Part shown: positions 8,570 to 20,339 of the stretch, piece after piece
Numbering within the stretch: position 1 is the stretch's first letter
How the letters are laid out: each line of letters opens with the position of its first letter
NCBI GenBank assembly: GCA_949987705.1
Contig: OX465282.1
Location: 94,848,070-94,912,069, forward strand
Source of the DNA: Thereva unica
Lineage: Eukaryota; Arthropoda; Insecta; Diptera; Therevidae
Length of the DNA stretch: 64,000 nt
Reading direction: 5' to 3'
Position numbers and translations under genes: made by a program
The notes under the pieces: generated by a model
The model's input: only the letters and a program-made list of their open reading frames with translations
What the model was told of the DNA's origin: nothing
Database searches by the model: none

Positions 8570-11427
8570 ACATCAAATGGATCCTACATAACCTAAAAAT
8601 ATATATATATATATTATCTACTATATATTATCTACTATTTTTACTAAAAACTACATTATCCCAGTCATCCATCGTCCGATCTTTGTGTGATAAGTTTAAG
8701 ACAAATAGTTTAATTTTCAAAACATTTCAACACATTTTGGAGTGAGTGCATATAAGTAACAATTAAATAAACTTTAACAGAATATTCATAAATAAAATAT
8801 ATTAATCCTTATCGTCCTGCATTAAGATTGATTTGGAAATTTAGACTAGCCATAGAAGTTAACACTTCTAAAGTGTGGTCCTACGCACACTCGTTTTTTT
8901 TAACTCTTAAATCATGCGCAAATCAAACCAAAGATTTTGAGACATAGTGGACTCAATGTCTGTCTTTTATTTTCGTCAGATAAGAATGACTCAGATGGCA
9001 AGTCCAACACACTGTTTTACTCGGCCAATTCCATCCAATACTGCCATCAACTATATTTAATGCGATTTTGAAACTCACTGAGACATATGATCACGCTGGA
9101 ATTGCAATAAAAAAACGGAGAGTTTATTTACAACTTTTCAAGCTTTTTCATGCCTTTTTTGAAGTTAAAATTCAATATTGGAAAAGAGGAAGAGAGAAGC
9201 CAAAGTCTCTACATATTCACTTTACAAAGTTTTTAGCAGAGAGGATAAAATTTCAGGACCTGGCGCGATTTTAAATATGATGCTGTTTCCTCTCTGTAAA
9301 TTAATAAAACAACAACGAATTCTTAGCAATGCACTAGGAACAATTCAGCATCGTATTTCAATAATTTCCTTGGCGTCAATGTGTGTAAAAATTGAGTTGC
9401 TAATATGTATATATAAATTTGCAACTATTTATATTTTGATTTATATAATTAATTAATGTTGCAAATTATTCCATTGAAGACATAAAATCCACGCCCGTTG
9501 TTCCTCGAAACTGTACGCTTATGTGATATGATATTTTAATATATCCTTTAGGCAAACGAAAAGCCAATTGCCCATATTTTTTTAACAATTAAAATAGAAA
9601 TCGTTGTAAAATAAATCAATTTATTAACAAAAAAATTTCGCATCCCTTCCAGCACTGATTTCTGCATATAAAGAAATCCTTCATATTTTTGTAAATTCAA
9701 ACGTAAATGTCTTCATCCACTAAACTGCATTATTCGAAAGAAATTGCACCAAATCCATCATGCTTCGTTCCTTTTTAGTTTTTGCTTGCATAAAAATTCT
9801 GCGGAAAAAAAACATTTCAATTCAATTTAAAGGCAATCAATTTAAATGCAAGTAAAGGTCAACAGTAAAAGCAGTGAAAAAAAAAGTGGAAAACCATCTG
9901 AAGTGCACTCAACACCTCCTATATTTCACATACAAAAAAGGACATAGTACATAGTACTGAAAACTGAGTAGGAAAACTCCCAAAAAAGGAGCCCAGCCGA
10001 AAGCTATGCGCTATAGAACCAGCAGCTTCAACACCACCAACAACAACAACAAAAAATCATCCAAAATATGATTCACGTCTACGAAGATAAAACCAATCAA
10101 CATTTTCCTTTGCTGGATAACGAAAATAAATGAACCAAAAAAGTGTTAGGCCTAACAAGGCATGTGCCGACCGAGCCAATGCATTTCAAGGATGCGATCC
10201 TTATTGCTATATAAATGCAGTTTTCTATGAAAAGGGTGGGGGGCGCGGTTTGGCAACCATCCAAAATGCAAGAGCCTCACACGGATCCTTCTGCTTTTGA
10301 TAATGTAGAAGTGAACGACCACCATAGATATAGGAACGGAACAAATCCCCGAGTCCTGTTTCTGACACACACTAAGCTTTTCCGTTTTCCAGAAGGGGTA
10401 GGAATGGAAGTCTCCTCTCGAATGTGTGTCAACAGGTTGCGCTGGATTGCAGAATGGAAAACATGGGCCATACTGCTGCATTTGCTGGGAGGAAGTTGGC
10501 AACTTTTCAAAAATTTTCGACTAGGCGCGGTGGGGCGATTCCACAATGAAATCATTTGCTAGTTACGGAGTTCGGGGGCCTGCGTTATATGAAATCTCGA
10601 ATCTCAGCACCAAGATTTGCCAGCCTGCTTTAACAGACCACCCCATCACTTTCTTCTATACTTTTTTTTTCCGAGTTCACTCTTCGACAGTTGACAGTGT
10701 ATTATTTATTGGCTGCGCATAAATCATTTCATCGTTTTTTGAACCCAAAAGTATATGTACATACGGAAAAAAAAACATGAAACTTTCCAAACTCAACATC
10801 CTTCGTAGTTAACTGGGCCTGCTACCGACAACAGGAATATTATAATAAATTTCTCCCAATTGAATTTTATCCTTGCCAAAGAAATATAACGGTAAATAAA
10901 GGTAGAAACAAAAAATAATCCTATCACTGTTCACCTTTTATTATCCTTTTTACTGATTAGGGATAATATATTCACACTAAACTGAGACGTATCAAATCTC
11001 CTTCAATCTTCCTCCCGCATCGGGTATTGGCTAATTTCTCTAGGGATATCAGGTGTAAGTATACCACAGGATCTGTGACTATAATTGTTGCAGTCAGGTG
11101 GGGCGGTTTTACTTAATTATTGAATTGCGTGAGTCAATTTTGGGTAATTAAAGATCATTTTAAGATTTTACAAATTGCACGTTAATTAATTGCTTTATTA
11201 CTAACTTAAGCTCTGATTAGTGTCTGTTATTTAGATTTTATTTCGTTTTTGTTCTGCTTTTGTCTTGTGATGGTCTTTAGATCTTAAAGAGCACTTAAAG
11301 GGATAAGAAAAAATCGTTGATGGAATTTATTGCAGTTTTATTTTATGTTGGTTAATATCCTTGATAGAAATTGTTGTAGATTAGGTATCCAAGTTCATTG
11401 CAATATATTATGATTACAAATACTTTT
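8570..11427. other. Long AT-rich non-coding stretch
   Basis: No transposon protein or host gene recognised. It holds a short ATATATAT run near 8600 and CAACAACAAC-rich sequence near 10040. A more GC-rich patch at about 10150-10620 has overlapping frames of 92-116 codons on both strands. These match no family I know, so I do not call a gene; the patch could be a host exon, a UTR or an old repeat. Confidence 0.4.
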
Positions 11428-11563
11428 TGTTGGAATACCAATGACAACATTAGAGTTAAAATACCACTGTACTATTATTGTCATGTTCAATGTATATTGT
11501 ATAACGAAGTATGTCATAACTTTATACTGTCGATTGAGTTCAATAAAGATTTATAATTCATCA
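11428..11563 (+). repeat. 5' LTR of the copia element
   Basis: Starts TGTTGGAATACC and ends AATTCATCA. Contains CAATAAAG (polyadenylation-type signal) about 20 bp from its end. Identical to 15688-15823. Confidence 0.95.
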
Positions 11564-11575
11564 GGTTATGGGCAG
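11564..11575 (+). other. Copia primer-binding site
   Basis: GGTTATGGGC directly follows the 5' LTR. It matches the start of the site complementary to the anticodon-side half of initiator tRNA-Met used by copia-type elements. Confidence 0.7.
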
Positions 11576-11665
11576 TGTGCCATGCTTGAAAAAAAAAAAA
11601 TATATATATATATAAAAAAAAAGTCATTTTTTATATTTGAGACGAAGAATAATTAATAATTGAAA

Positions 11666-12175
11666 ATGGGATCATCACTGTATCAAATTGAAAAGTTGGA
11701 TGAAGGAAATTTTGACGGATGGAAAATCCAAATGAAGAGCGTTTTGATACACAGCGAGCTGTGGGGCTATGTGGATGGATCTAGCCCTAGACCGAAGGCA
11801 GACAAGAATGCAGATCTGGTGGTTTGGAAGGCCAAGGACGAGAAGGCCCTGGCAACAATTGTGCTAAGTGTAAAATCGTCACAATTGCTCCACGTAAAAA
11901 AGTGTGTAACATCAGCAGAAGCATGGAAAAAGCTTGGAGACCTATATCAACCATGTGGTCCCGCTAGAAAGGTTAGTTTATTTCGTCAGCTGTTACAGCT
12001 AAAAATGAACGAGAAACAAGGTATTGCATCTCATCTTGATAATTTCTCGAGCATTGTCGAGAAATTGAATGAAATCGGTATCAAATTAGAGGATACCGAA
12101 GGGGGTTTACTATCAATTTTACTTCTGTGCAGTTTACCAAAGTCCTACGAGAGTTTCGTTATTGCGATCGAGTAG
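11666..12175 (+). pseudogene. gag: copia gag, N-terminal part
   Basis: Start ATG at 11666 (an earlier TTG is not needed). The product begins MGSSLYQIEKLDEGNFDGWK, the UBN2/copia-type capsid entry, followed by LWGYVDG, a lysine-rich WKAKDEKALATIVLSV block and HLDNFSSIVEKLNEIG. About 169 residues are read before TAG at 12173-12175. The same protein continues in the neighbouring frame from about 12165, so a single-base loss is inferred. In copia elements Gag forms the particle that holds the RNA. Confidence 0.85.
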
Positions 12176-12548
12176 AGATGTCCTGCCTAGTATTACTAGT
12201 CTAAAAATCAAATTGCTGGAGGAAGGACACCGAAAGGAAGCAGAAATGCAATCAGAGGAAAACGGGCTAAACGAAGGTGAGCAAGTTTTTTATTCCAGAT
12301 CAGTTAGAACAAATAAAAGGAATGAAATGAAGAAAAAACGCCAAGGATGTTTTGCATGTGGGAAATATGGACACTTTGCAGACAATTGTCCAGAAGGCCA
12401 TAAGAAAATCGTGATGAGTCCTAAATGTTATCCAAACAAGGGTAAAACTAGAAATGCAGCGTTTTCGATGTTTTTCGCCAACAACGCCATTATTGGCAAA
12501 ATGAAATGGGTGGTGGACAGTGGGCTCCACATGTCATATTTGCTGTAA
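12162..12548 (+). pseudogene. copia gag C-terminus (zinc knuckle) and protease start
   Basis: Continues gag: a basic linker, then the CCHC zinc knuckle CFACGKYGHFADNC (12348-12389), then the start of the protease ending at WVVDSG. The next codons are shifted: one extra base near 12530-12537 separates the protease active-site region from the frame that carries the remainder (12520-14388). Confidence 0.85.
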
Positions 12549-14388
12549 CAGAGAGCTGTTTACAAAAATAAAGGCACATTCTGAAAAAATCCAACTAGCT
12601 GCTGGACATTCAATAGAATCACGTGGGGTTGGTGAAGTATTGTTTAAAACGAAGGAAGGAGTGAATGTCACATTAAAGGACGTACTTTTTGTTCCGAACA
12701 TAAAAACAAACTTCCTGTCGATGAGTAAAGTTGTAAAAAGGGGTTATGTTGCAAATTTCGCAACGAGTGGCGTTACCATAAGAGCTCAAACGGGTGGTCC
12801 AATAATAGAAGCCAAGAGAATAGACGGGCTTTTTGTGTTCGAGTCAGAGTTGGTGGGGGCCAACACAGTTTTTTACGCAAATAAGGAAAGAGACGAATGT
12901 CACAAATGGCATTTACGGTACGGACACCTGAACAAAAAATCGCTTCAAGAACTAGAAAATAAAAAATTAGTTCATGGAATTGATTTACGAAAGGAAAACG
13001 TAAATGCAAACTGCGATGTGTGTGCAAAGGGAAAAATTTGTGTAAAGTCATTTCCAAAAAGTTCGTCAATTACAACGGAAATACTGGAAATAATACATAC
13101 AGACATATTTGGTCCAGTCAGAACAAAATCGAATGGGGGTTCAAGATATTTTATCACGTTCATAGATGATAGCACAAAAATGATCTTCGTGTATTTCTTA
13201 AAGGAGAAAAGCGAAGCACTCGACGTGTACAAATATTTCCAAGCAGAAGTTGAACGAACGACCGACCGTAAAATTAAGATCCTCCGAAGTGATAACGGCA
13301 GAGAATATGTGAACCGTGAGTTCTCGAACCATCTAAAGCAATATGGAATAAAACATCAGTTAACAGTGCCATACACACCTCAGCAGAATGGTGTTGCGGA
13401 GCGTGCCAACCGTACGCTAGTGGAAATGGCACGTTGCATGCTGCTCAGTGCATCATTACCGAACTCGTATTGGGCTGAAGCGATACACACAGCAGCGTAC
13501 TTAAGAAACAGATCACCGACTAAGTCAATAGGAAATATGACCCCTTATGAAGCATGGACTGGAAAAAAGCCATCGGTATCACACTTAAAAGTGTTCGGAA
13601 GCAAGGCAGTAATGTTGGACAAACGGCCTGGAAGGGGAAAATTTCAGCCGAAAGGAGTGGAATGCGTCATGGTGGGCTATTCAGAAAATAGCAAAGCCTA
13701 CCGAGTATATCAAGAGTCCTCAAAGAAACTACATATTACCAGAGACATCATTTTCATGGAAATCACAGGCAAGTCAAATTATGCCAATACTAATGATTAC
13801 ATTATTGTAGATAGTGAAGAAAAATGTAGTTCAGGGACAGAAGAAGCCTTAACTGAGCTTGACAGCAAACTAAAATTAGAGGATGATCCAGGCGATCTCT
13901 CGGATACTATCGAGAACGATACAGACAAAGAGTCAATGCAGTCTGATTCCGAAACTATCGAGGTAAATCAAGATGACAACTTGGAAAGAGCTAATCGTGG
14001 TGGCAGACCACGCATTATCCGAACCGGAAAACCTGGAAGACCGAGGATACAAAGACAGAATTCCCTCAACACCATGACAAGTAGTGGTAAGTACGACAAT
14101 CCTAAGTCGTTTGAAGAAGCATTAGCTTCTAATGAGGCTGAACAGTGGAAAAAAGCAATGTACACTGAGTTCCAATCGCTCAAGAAGAATAAAACCTGGG
14201 AGTTGACGAATCTTCCAGAGGGACGTCGAGCTATAAAATCGAAGTGGGTGTTTAACATAAAACGCGACAAAGAGGGAAGAGTAACGCGATACAAAGCCAG
14301 ACTTGTGGCAAAGGGCTGCAGCCAAAAATACGCGTCGACTTTAAGGAAACTTTTTCACCAGTCGCGAGACTTTCAACGATACGAATGA
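12520..14388 (+). pseudogene. pol: copia pol: protease, integrase and RT start
   Basis: 622-codon frame. The copia protease continues at TCHICCNRELF and LFVPNIKTNFLSMSKV. Next is the GAG-pre-integrase zinc site (HKWHLRYGHLNKKSL, then CDVCAKGK). The integrase core has HTDIFGPV, RSDNGREYVN and PQQNGVAERANRTLVEM, giving the D,D,E triad, followed by the copia AYLRNRSPTK...TPYEAW region. RT starts near residue 530 (EQWKKAMYTEFQSLKKNKTW, KSKWVFNIKRD, RYKARLVAKG). The frame breaks after CSQKY near 14330. Confidence 0.9.
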
Positions 14389-15641
14389 TTTTAGCTTTGG
14401 CAGTTGAGCATGAATTGCTTGTCCACCAGCTGGATGTTACCTCTGCCTATCTGAACGGTGACTTAAAAGAAGAAGTGTACATGGAACAGCCAAAATTTTT
14501 CGAGGATCAAAGTTCTCCGCATAAAGTGTGCAGGCTACAGAAGGCGATATATGGACTGAAACAGTCAGGCCGCGAATGGTACAGCAAACTGAATGATGCA
14601 TTGAAGCAAATCGGTTTTACCCGATGTTCATCTGACAACTGCGTTTATGTTATGAATAAGCATCACGAAAGGAACATAGCTGTGATCTATGTAGATGACA
14701 TCCTGTTAGCGTGCTCACATGAAAAAACGTTGAATATAATAAAAAACGAAATCAGTCTGCATTTCGACACAGTGGACAAAGGTGAAATAGAACATTATCT
14801 CGGATTGGAAGTATTAAGAGATGGAGATAGAGGAAAAATGAATATATCACAAAAACAGATCATAAATAATTTGCTCATGCAGAATCGTATGACAGATTGT
14901 CGAAATTGCAGTACACCGTTGGATCCTGGAAGCAAGATGACAAAGTGCAAAGATTGCGAAAATTCTGATAAGCCTGATATAAAAGAATATCAGTCGTTGA
15001 TAGGATCGCTAACCTATCTTGCAATATCAACGAGACCAGATATAGCACATTCAGTAAACAGGCTGGCGCAGTTCAACAAAGACCCACACAAGGAAAATTT
15101 GAAAGCAGCAAATCATTTATTGAGGTATCTAAAAAGTACAATAAATATCAGTCTACATTTCACTAAAACAAGACAAGCGTTAATGGGATATGCAGATGCT
15201 GATTGGGCTGGCGATGCCGATGACCGGAAGTCAGTAACCGGTTACGTGTTTATGGTGGCGGGCGGCGCAATAAGCTGGGAATCAAAGAAGCAACATTCCG
15301 TAGCGCTCAGCTCCACGGAAGCTGACTACATGGCAATTGCATCAGCATCTAAGGAAATAGTATACCTTCGAAGTGTCCTGAAAGATTTGGGTTTTACCCT
15401 GGACGAGCCAACCAAATTGAGTAGTGATAACCTTAGTGCCCAGCAGCTGGTTAAAAACCCGGTATTTCACTCACGCAGTAAACATATAGATATAAAAGTA
15501 CATTACGTTAGAGAAATATATCAGAGAAAAATAATTGAGTTGACTTACGTACCAACAGGAGATATGATAGCGGACATACTAACTAAAGTATTAAACAAAC
15601 AGAAGCATTCGAAATTAACGAATCTATTAGGACTTTACTGA
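14385..15641 (+). pseudogene. copia pol: RT catalytic part and RNase H
   Basis: 418-codon frame continuing RT: LDVTSAYLNGDLKEEVYMEQ, YGLKQSGREWY and the catalytic VIYVDDILLA (YVDD codons at 14688-14699). RNase H follows: GYADADWAGD, then DRKSVTGYVFM, ALSSTEADYMAI and HIDIKVHYVRE. Ends TGA at 15639-15641. The start given is only the first ATG after the frame break near 14330; the real protein would be fused to the upstream frame. Confidence 0.9.
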
Positions 15642-15675
15642 ATCGAATCCTTTTGTAACCTATACCTAATGTATC

Positions 15676-15687
15676 ATTGAGGGGAAA
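15676..15687 (+). other. Polypurine tract of the copia element
   Basis: ATTGAGGGGAAA lies directly against the 3' LTR, where plus-strand DNA synthesis is primed. Confidence 0.75.
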
Positions 15688-15823
15688 TGTTGGAATACCA
15701 ATGACAACATTAGAGTTAAAATACCACTGTACTATTATTGTCATGTTCAATGTATATTGTATAACGAAGTATGTCATAACTTTATACTGTCGATTGAGTT
15801 CAATAAAGATTTATAATTCATCA
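15688..15823 (+). repeat. 3' LTR of the copia element
   Basis: Identical to the 5' LTR over 136 bp and followed by the TSD CTTTT. Confidence 0.95.
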
Positions 15824-16050
15824 CTTTTAAATTCCAACATCGTTAATCTAAAGAAAATGGTGTTAATTGTTACAAAAAGTGTGGAATAATCAATATGCAG
15901 CCGAGTGAAGGGTCACAATAATAGTCCAGTGGATAGCGGCAAAAATACAGTATTATCTCTGAATTCTTTCGGACAGCACCGATTTTTATGAAATTTGGTA
16001 ATTAAGCTAATCTTACCCTCCTCCCTCTTTGTTTTTAGGGGGTGCAACCG

Positions 16051-16130
16051 CAGTGGCGGATATAGAAATTCATTTGGCGAGTGGGGGGGGGGGCATGCTC
16101 ATCCAGTGACAAATATGCTTTTGACGAAGG
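16051..16130 (+). mobile_element. hAT-like terminus fragment
   Basis: CAGTGGCGGATATAG followed by a G-rich run (GAGTGGGGGGGG) is typical of one end of non-autonomous hAT elements. Its partner end was not found, and no TSD can be shown. The interval 15829-16050 before it holds no recognisable feature. Confidence 0.3.
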
Positions 16131-16250
16131 GGTTTAGGGCTCGACAAATATAAATAAAAACCCAAAGGTTTTGTTTTTAGAAAACTTTTATTTATTTAAA
16201 TAATAAAATTAAGCCTTCTTGCTTTTTGTTTAGCAAATCTTTCGACAATA

Positions 16251-16620
16251 TCTTACTAATATGTATTATAAACGTGAAAGTTTGTATGAATGTTTGTTAC
16301 TCTTTCACGCAAAAACTACCGAATGGATTTTAATGAACCTTTACAATAACATACCTCATAATAACATAAAGACTATAATTTATAAAGCTATATATAAAAG
16401 TGAAAGTTTGCCTGTGTGTCTGTGTGTAATGTAAATGTTTTATAAGCTTCGAAACCGCTCATCCTTTTGTGTGGGGCTGGGTACTCTTTAAATTACTGCT
16501 AAAGAACTGAGATCCATTTGGTTTTGTTCTTTCCGAAAAAATACGTTTCAAATCGATTGGAGATGAATTTCGGATAGTCGCTGTACAATTTTGTTGAAAA
16601 AAAAAAAACAAATTCTTTTG
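16251..16620 (+). mobile_element. Helitron 5'-end fragment
   Basis: TCTTACTAATATGTATTATA then AACGTGAAAGTTTGTATG and TTACTCTTTCACGCAAAAAC is the familiar start of arthropod Helitrons. A similar GTGAAAGTTTGCCTGTGTG block follows at about 16400. The part from 16390 to 16600 matches, inverted, 56150-56460. No Rep/helicase and no 3' hairpin CTAG end were found. Confidence 0.6.
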
Positions 16621-16689
16621 TGAAGGACGCGGTTCTCTAAACTTGGATTGAAGTAACTACGGCTACATGTGCCCGTATTTAGTCATGTA

Positions 16690-17120
16690 CAGTGCCCGAA
16701 ATTGGTTTAGGTTCACCCAACGCTCTATGTCTCAGAGCTTGTTTCTCAGCTCCCTTTTGTTGTAGAAACATGAATTTTAACCGTAGTTGCCTTTCTAGGG
16801 GTTGCGAATAAGTGGCACAAAATCGCTAGCTCTTTTAATAACGGTAAAATGCATACCGGAAATAAAAACATTTCAATTTGAAGCATTTTTAGTGCTAAAT
16901 TGATTTAAGTTCAGTAGGAAAATATAAAGAAAAAAGTGTTCTTATTTTTATAAAATAGCTTTATTTAGTAATTGGTCGATCCTCCGTGGTTTTTTATGAC
17001 ATTAGTGTAGCATTTCCTCTGAAATTGCATTCCAAGCTTGTTAAATGCTTCTTTTGAGCGATTCTATATTTTGAAACCGCCTTCTATGAGCATATAGTCC
17101 ACGGTTTAGGATACATCGCA
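16690..17120 (-). mobile_element. Tc1/mariner element remnant, 3' end
   Basis: One end is TA followed by CAGTGCCCGAAATTGG and GGTTCACCC, a Tc1-like TIR. The minus strand, read towards it, holds a transposase C-terminus (16965-17070) and a short 3' UTR. The other TIR was not found. Confidence 0.55.
16965..17070 (-). pseudogene. Tc1-like transposase C-terminal remnant
   Basis: The minus strand reads NRSKEAFNKLGMQFQRKCYT then NVIKNHGGSTNY and a stop. This matches the end of Tc1 transposases (short helix, then a VI-K-GG-T-Y tail). The catalytic DDE domain is missing. Confidence 0.45.
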
Positions 17121-17129
17121 TTAGTTGAT

Positions 17130-17543
17130 TAATACCTACTTAGAAATTTGTGTATAGCTTCATTTTTAAGAGTGCGACAAACTTTTTATTTATGATTTTT
17201 TTCAAAACCGCTGCTTTTTCGAGCTAGACCCTTTCAAACACGCCGAGTATACGGGTAATGGTTTTGTAATAAATACATATTTTATATTTAATGGTTTGAA
17301 AGCTGTTGTGATGAGAAAACTGAAAATAAAAATGTCCGACAAAAATATTGCTGCATTGAGCCAGTCCGACGCCTCGAATATGCCGGTTATATGAGGTTAT
17401 GTTTATTAATAAATATATACATCATTTTTGTAGAATTAGTTGCCAATTATTAATGTTATCAAATGGTCATAATGTCCGACAAATACGCTGCGGCATTTTT
17501 GAAGTCCGACAACCTAAATATGTCGTTTATACGAGGTTATGTT
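17130..17543. repeat. Two diverged direct repeats with GTCCGAC motifs
   Basis: About 73 bp at 17331-17403 and again at 17470-17543. Both start AATGTCCGACAAA, carry a second GTCCGAC some 30 bp on, and end with GAGGTTATGTTT. Centre spacing is 139 bp. No coding frame. Confidence 0.45.
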
Positions 17544-17544
17544 T

Positions 17545-18128
17545 TGCAGAATCTACAAATCCTACGTTCGGCCCGGCTCGAATTCAACTCGTATCTCTGA
17601 GCAGGGGCACCGAGTACTACCTTAGCGTGGCTGGCCAAAGGGCAAAACCACGCCCTCCAACTCATTGGCGACGGCGCCATTTGCATCGTAATTGATTCAT
17701 TAAGCTACCGTAGGAATGTAGCGGGTCTGGTGAAACGGTTCCACCGAAGTTTATAACCTCCTGCCTCCACGGCAATGTTTCTTCCGCAACACAAGACTAG
17801 CCCTTTCGGCTCATCCTCACTATCTACAGCCCTTATTTTCACGCACACATCAGTTTACAAATTTGTTCTTTTCGAGAACAACTCGACTGTGGAACAATCT
17901 CCCACAGTCAGTATTCCCGAACTTATGCAACATCCAAGAATTCAAACGCAAGGTTCATATCCATCTCCTCATGCACCCCCCAGACTCCCCTTTTATCTAT
18001 CTTATCCTTTCTCTATCCTTCGAACTAAGCTTGCTACCAAACATCTGACCTTGACGTGTATGACATTTACGACTGGTAGTACAAAGGGGTGACGCCAGAG
18101 CTTAGACTTACATACACATAAAAAAAAC
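17545..18128 (+). mobile_element. LINE 3'-end fragment (CR1/jockey-type) with A-rich tail
   Basis: In one frame the segment 17840-17970 reads FFSRTTRLWNNLPQSVF then NIQEFKRKV. This is the C-terminal signature of non-LTR reverse transcriptases of the CR1/jockey group (FF-RT-RLWN-LP). Upstream frames are broken. The 3' end AGTACAAAGGGG...CACATAAAAAAA resembles the 3' end of the SINE at 23597-24074. Confidence 0.65.
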
Positions 18129-19637
18129 AACTCCAAGATTCTTTTGGTTTGTAGAAATCATTACGCTGCAGTTGTCCGTTCTGATCTCGACTCATTTTGA
18201 AGTATAATGAATTTGGCATAATGAATTTGTTTCTACAAAAAAAAAAAAATAGGTGTACGTTGCCTTTTAACTGTTTGTTAACTTTTAACTGTTCATTTTT
18301 TTGTTAACTATTTTTCATATACTGGAATATAACAACAAATATGTCGCTCACTGCAAAAGCTTTTGCAACTCCACGCCTCAAAACACTACAGGTTGACCAC
18401 CCACTTTGTAAGCACATTCAGTCACATCCCCTGCTACAAAACCAAAGCAACTCCAGAAGTGCACTATTATTGCACTTACAGTACATTTGTGAAGCGGCTG
18501 CACCCCCAAAGCGAAAGATACGACGAAATGCGACTCCAAAGCAAATCATCCTCCAATACTCTAAAATATGGTGCCACACGCCACTCGGCTTCAAATGTTG
18601 CTCGTTCCGTAATAATTCTTTTTCCCGGGTGAGGTTTTTAACCTCATGCCAATCACACTTGGAAGGGACTAGCCCGATCATGGCTCTATCCGCTAGGAGG
18701 TTATGATCGCACTTCCATCATTCCGAAATAGTTTCGGCACGTGCATGTTATGCTACATATTATTCCCCCTATTCCGCTGATGACTGGTCACTGACTGAGT
18801 ATAATTTATGACTTTACAAACCACCCCCTATGAAGAAACTTACAACAAAATTAGTTTTTAACAGTTTCAAATTTTTTAATGGTGCATTTATGATAAATTA
18901 AAATTACCTTTTTGCTTATACTTTTATTTTTAATTCATTGCAACATCTGAACCTTTAAAAACTACCCCTTATTACGAAATTTGTAAAAAACAATTTTCAA
19001 CAACTTGAAATTTTGGAATGGTTCATTTATATTAAATTAAATTTCCGCAAAATGTTTAGAATTGGGGCTCCAGAGTAAAATTGCTCCAAAAAATGGAAAT
19101 CAGTGATTTAGGGTGATTTTTGAGTGTTTTTTTTTATCGGCGGGTGGGGGTGAATTAGCGCTTCAGACCAAAATTGTTTAAATATTTTTTTAGGTATTCC
19201 GATAGATTTTTGAGCACTCCAATAGCAGTGTTGAGATACTAAAAAAATGCATTATTCATGAAAATATCTAATAGGGTTACAAAAATACAGGGTAATATGT
19301 AAACCCCTACCAAAAAGTTTCAAAATGCCCTAGCGGCTAACCCGTTATGATCCCCCCCAAATAAGATTTTTTGTTCGTCTATCCAAGACCTGTCTACAGC
19401 CAGGCGTTTCGACATTTTAACTGATACACCTTGTAGAAAGAGATGCTTTATTTTTTTTTTTTTCGGAAAGTAAACAATAAAGAAAGTTGTGAATATTGTA
19501 AAATGGGTTGTATATATGTATATCATAGGAAAAGTCTATAATTACATGGCTATACAGTAGTGGTGTATATCTACAAGAAATTCTAAACGAAATTTCAACA
19601 ACGGTCATTTGTATTGCGTGGTAGGTTTAGTGTTAAC
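18129..19637. other. Non-coding stretch with one dispersed-repeat segment
   Basis: Frames at 18341-18706 match nothing known to me. About 19235-19345 (ATTATTCATGAAAATATC, then ACAAAAATACAGGGTAATAT and CCCTAGCGGCTAACC) matches, inverted, 24330-24435. The rest is AT-rich with homopolymer runs. Confidence 0.4.
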
Positions 19638-20339
19638 CAGTGGCGGTTCGTAAGGTTCAGGATAAGGGAAGCAATGCGCAAGGTGAACGATAAAAGTAAA
19701 AGTATCGTATGCTTTAACTAAAAAACTGAAAAATAACATATAGTGGAGTCAGATAAGCAAAACATAAGGAATTGTTTGCAGTCTAAAACAAATTTGGAAC
19801 ATGCACATTGTGATGGTGAACAAGAAAAATAAAATCGAATCGAAGATCGTGAAATTTTTGCATTTTTTCCGTTAATTTTTTCAAAATAGTTTCGCTGCTA
19901 GAGGGCGTTTTGCGCCTTTTCTCAGATTCTGTTGATAATAAAAGCGTCCAACGAAAAAGCCGTTGAAAAACTGCAACTACTACTTTCATCTCATTTAATT
20001 TTTCATACAAATGCATAATTTTGCCTAAAAATCTAAAAGAAATAGTAATAATAAATCCTGCATACCTCGCATACACCCCCTACACCCACGCCTAAAATCA
20101 TTACATTCTCCTTGGGCAAAAAAATACTTCAGGCAACCCGTGCTCATACAATTCATAAAAATATTCTCTATCCCTTTAAATCATCTTTAAAGAGAATCAT
20201 AAAAAATATAATGGAAGCTACAAAGTTAGAGGTCCCGCCAAAAGAGTTGATGCCGAGAAAGTCGCGTTTTCCATGCGCAGTGGAGTCCCCGCATGCCGTT
20301 CCCGTCCCTTAGCCTAGTCGCAACAAATTTCGAAGCGGA

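Larger units (their letters stand above)
11428..15823 (+). mobile_element. Full-length Ty1/copia retrotransposon
   Basis: Two LTRs identical over 136 bp as read (11428-11563, 15688-15823) are flanked by a perfect 5-bp TSD CTTTT (11423-11427, 15824-15828). Inside come a primer site, gag with a zinc knuckle, protease, integrase, RT and RNase H, in the copia order (integrase before RT). A purine tract precedes the 3' LTR. Identical LTRs imply recent insertion, yet three single-base frame breaks (near 12170, 12535 and 14330) disable the polyprotein. Length 4396 bp. Confidence 0.95.

Noticed and set aside
10152..10562. Overlapping frames of 92-116 codons on both strands in a GC-richer patch
   Set aside because: No recognisable motif and mirror-strand frames of equal length; not enough for a gene call.
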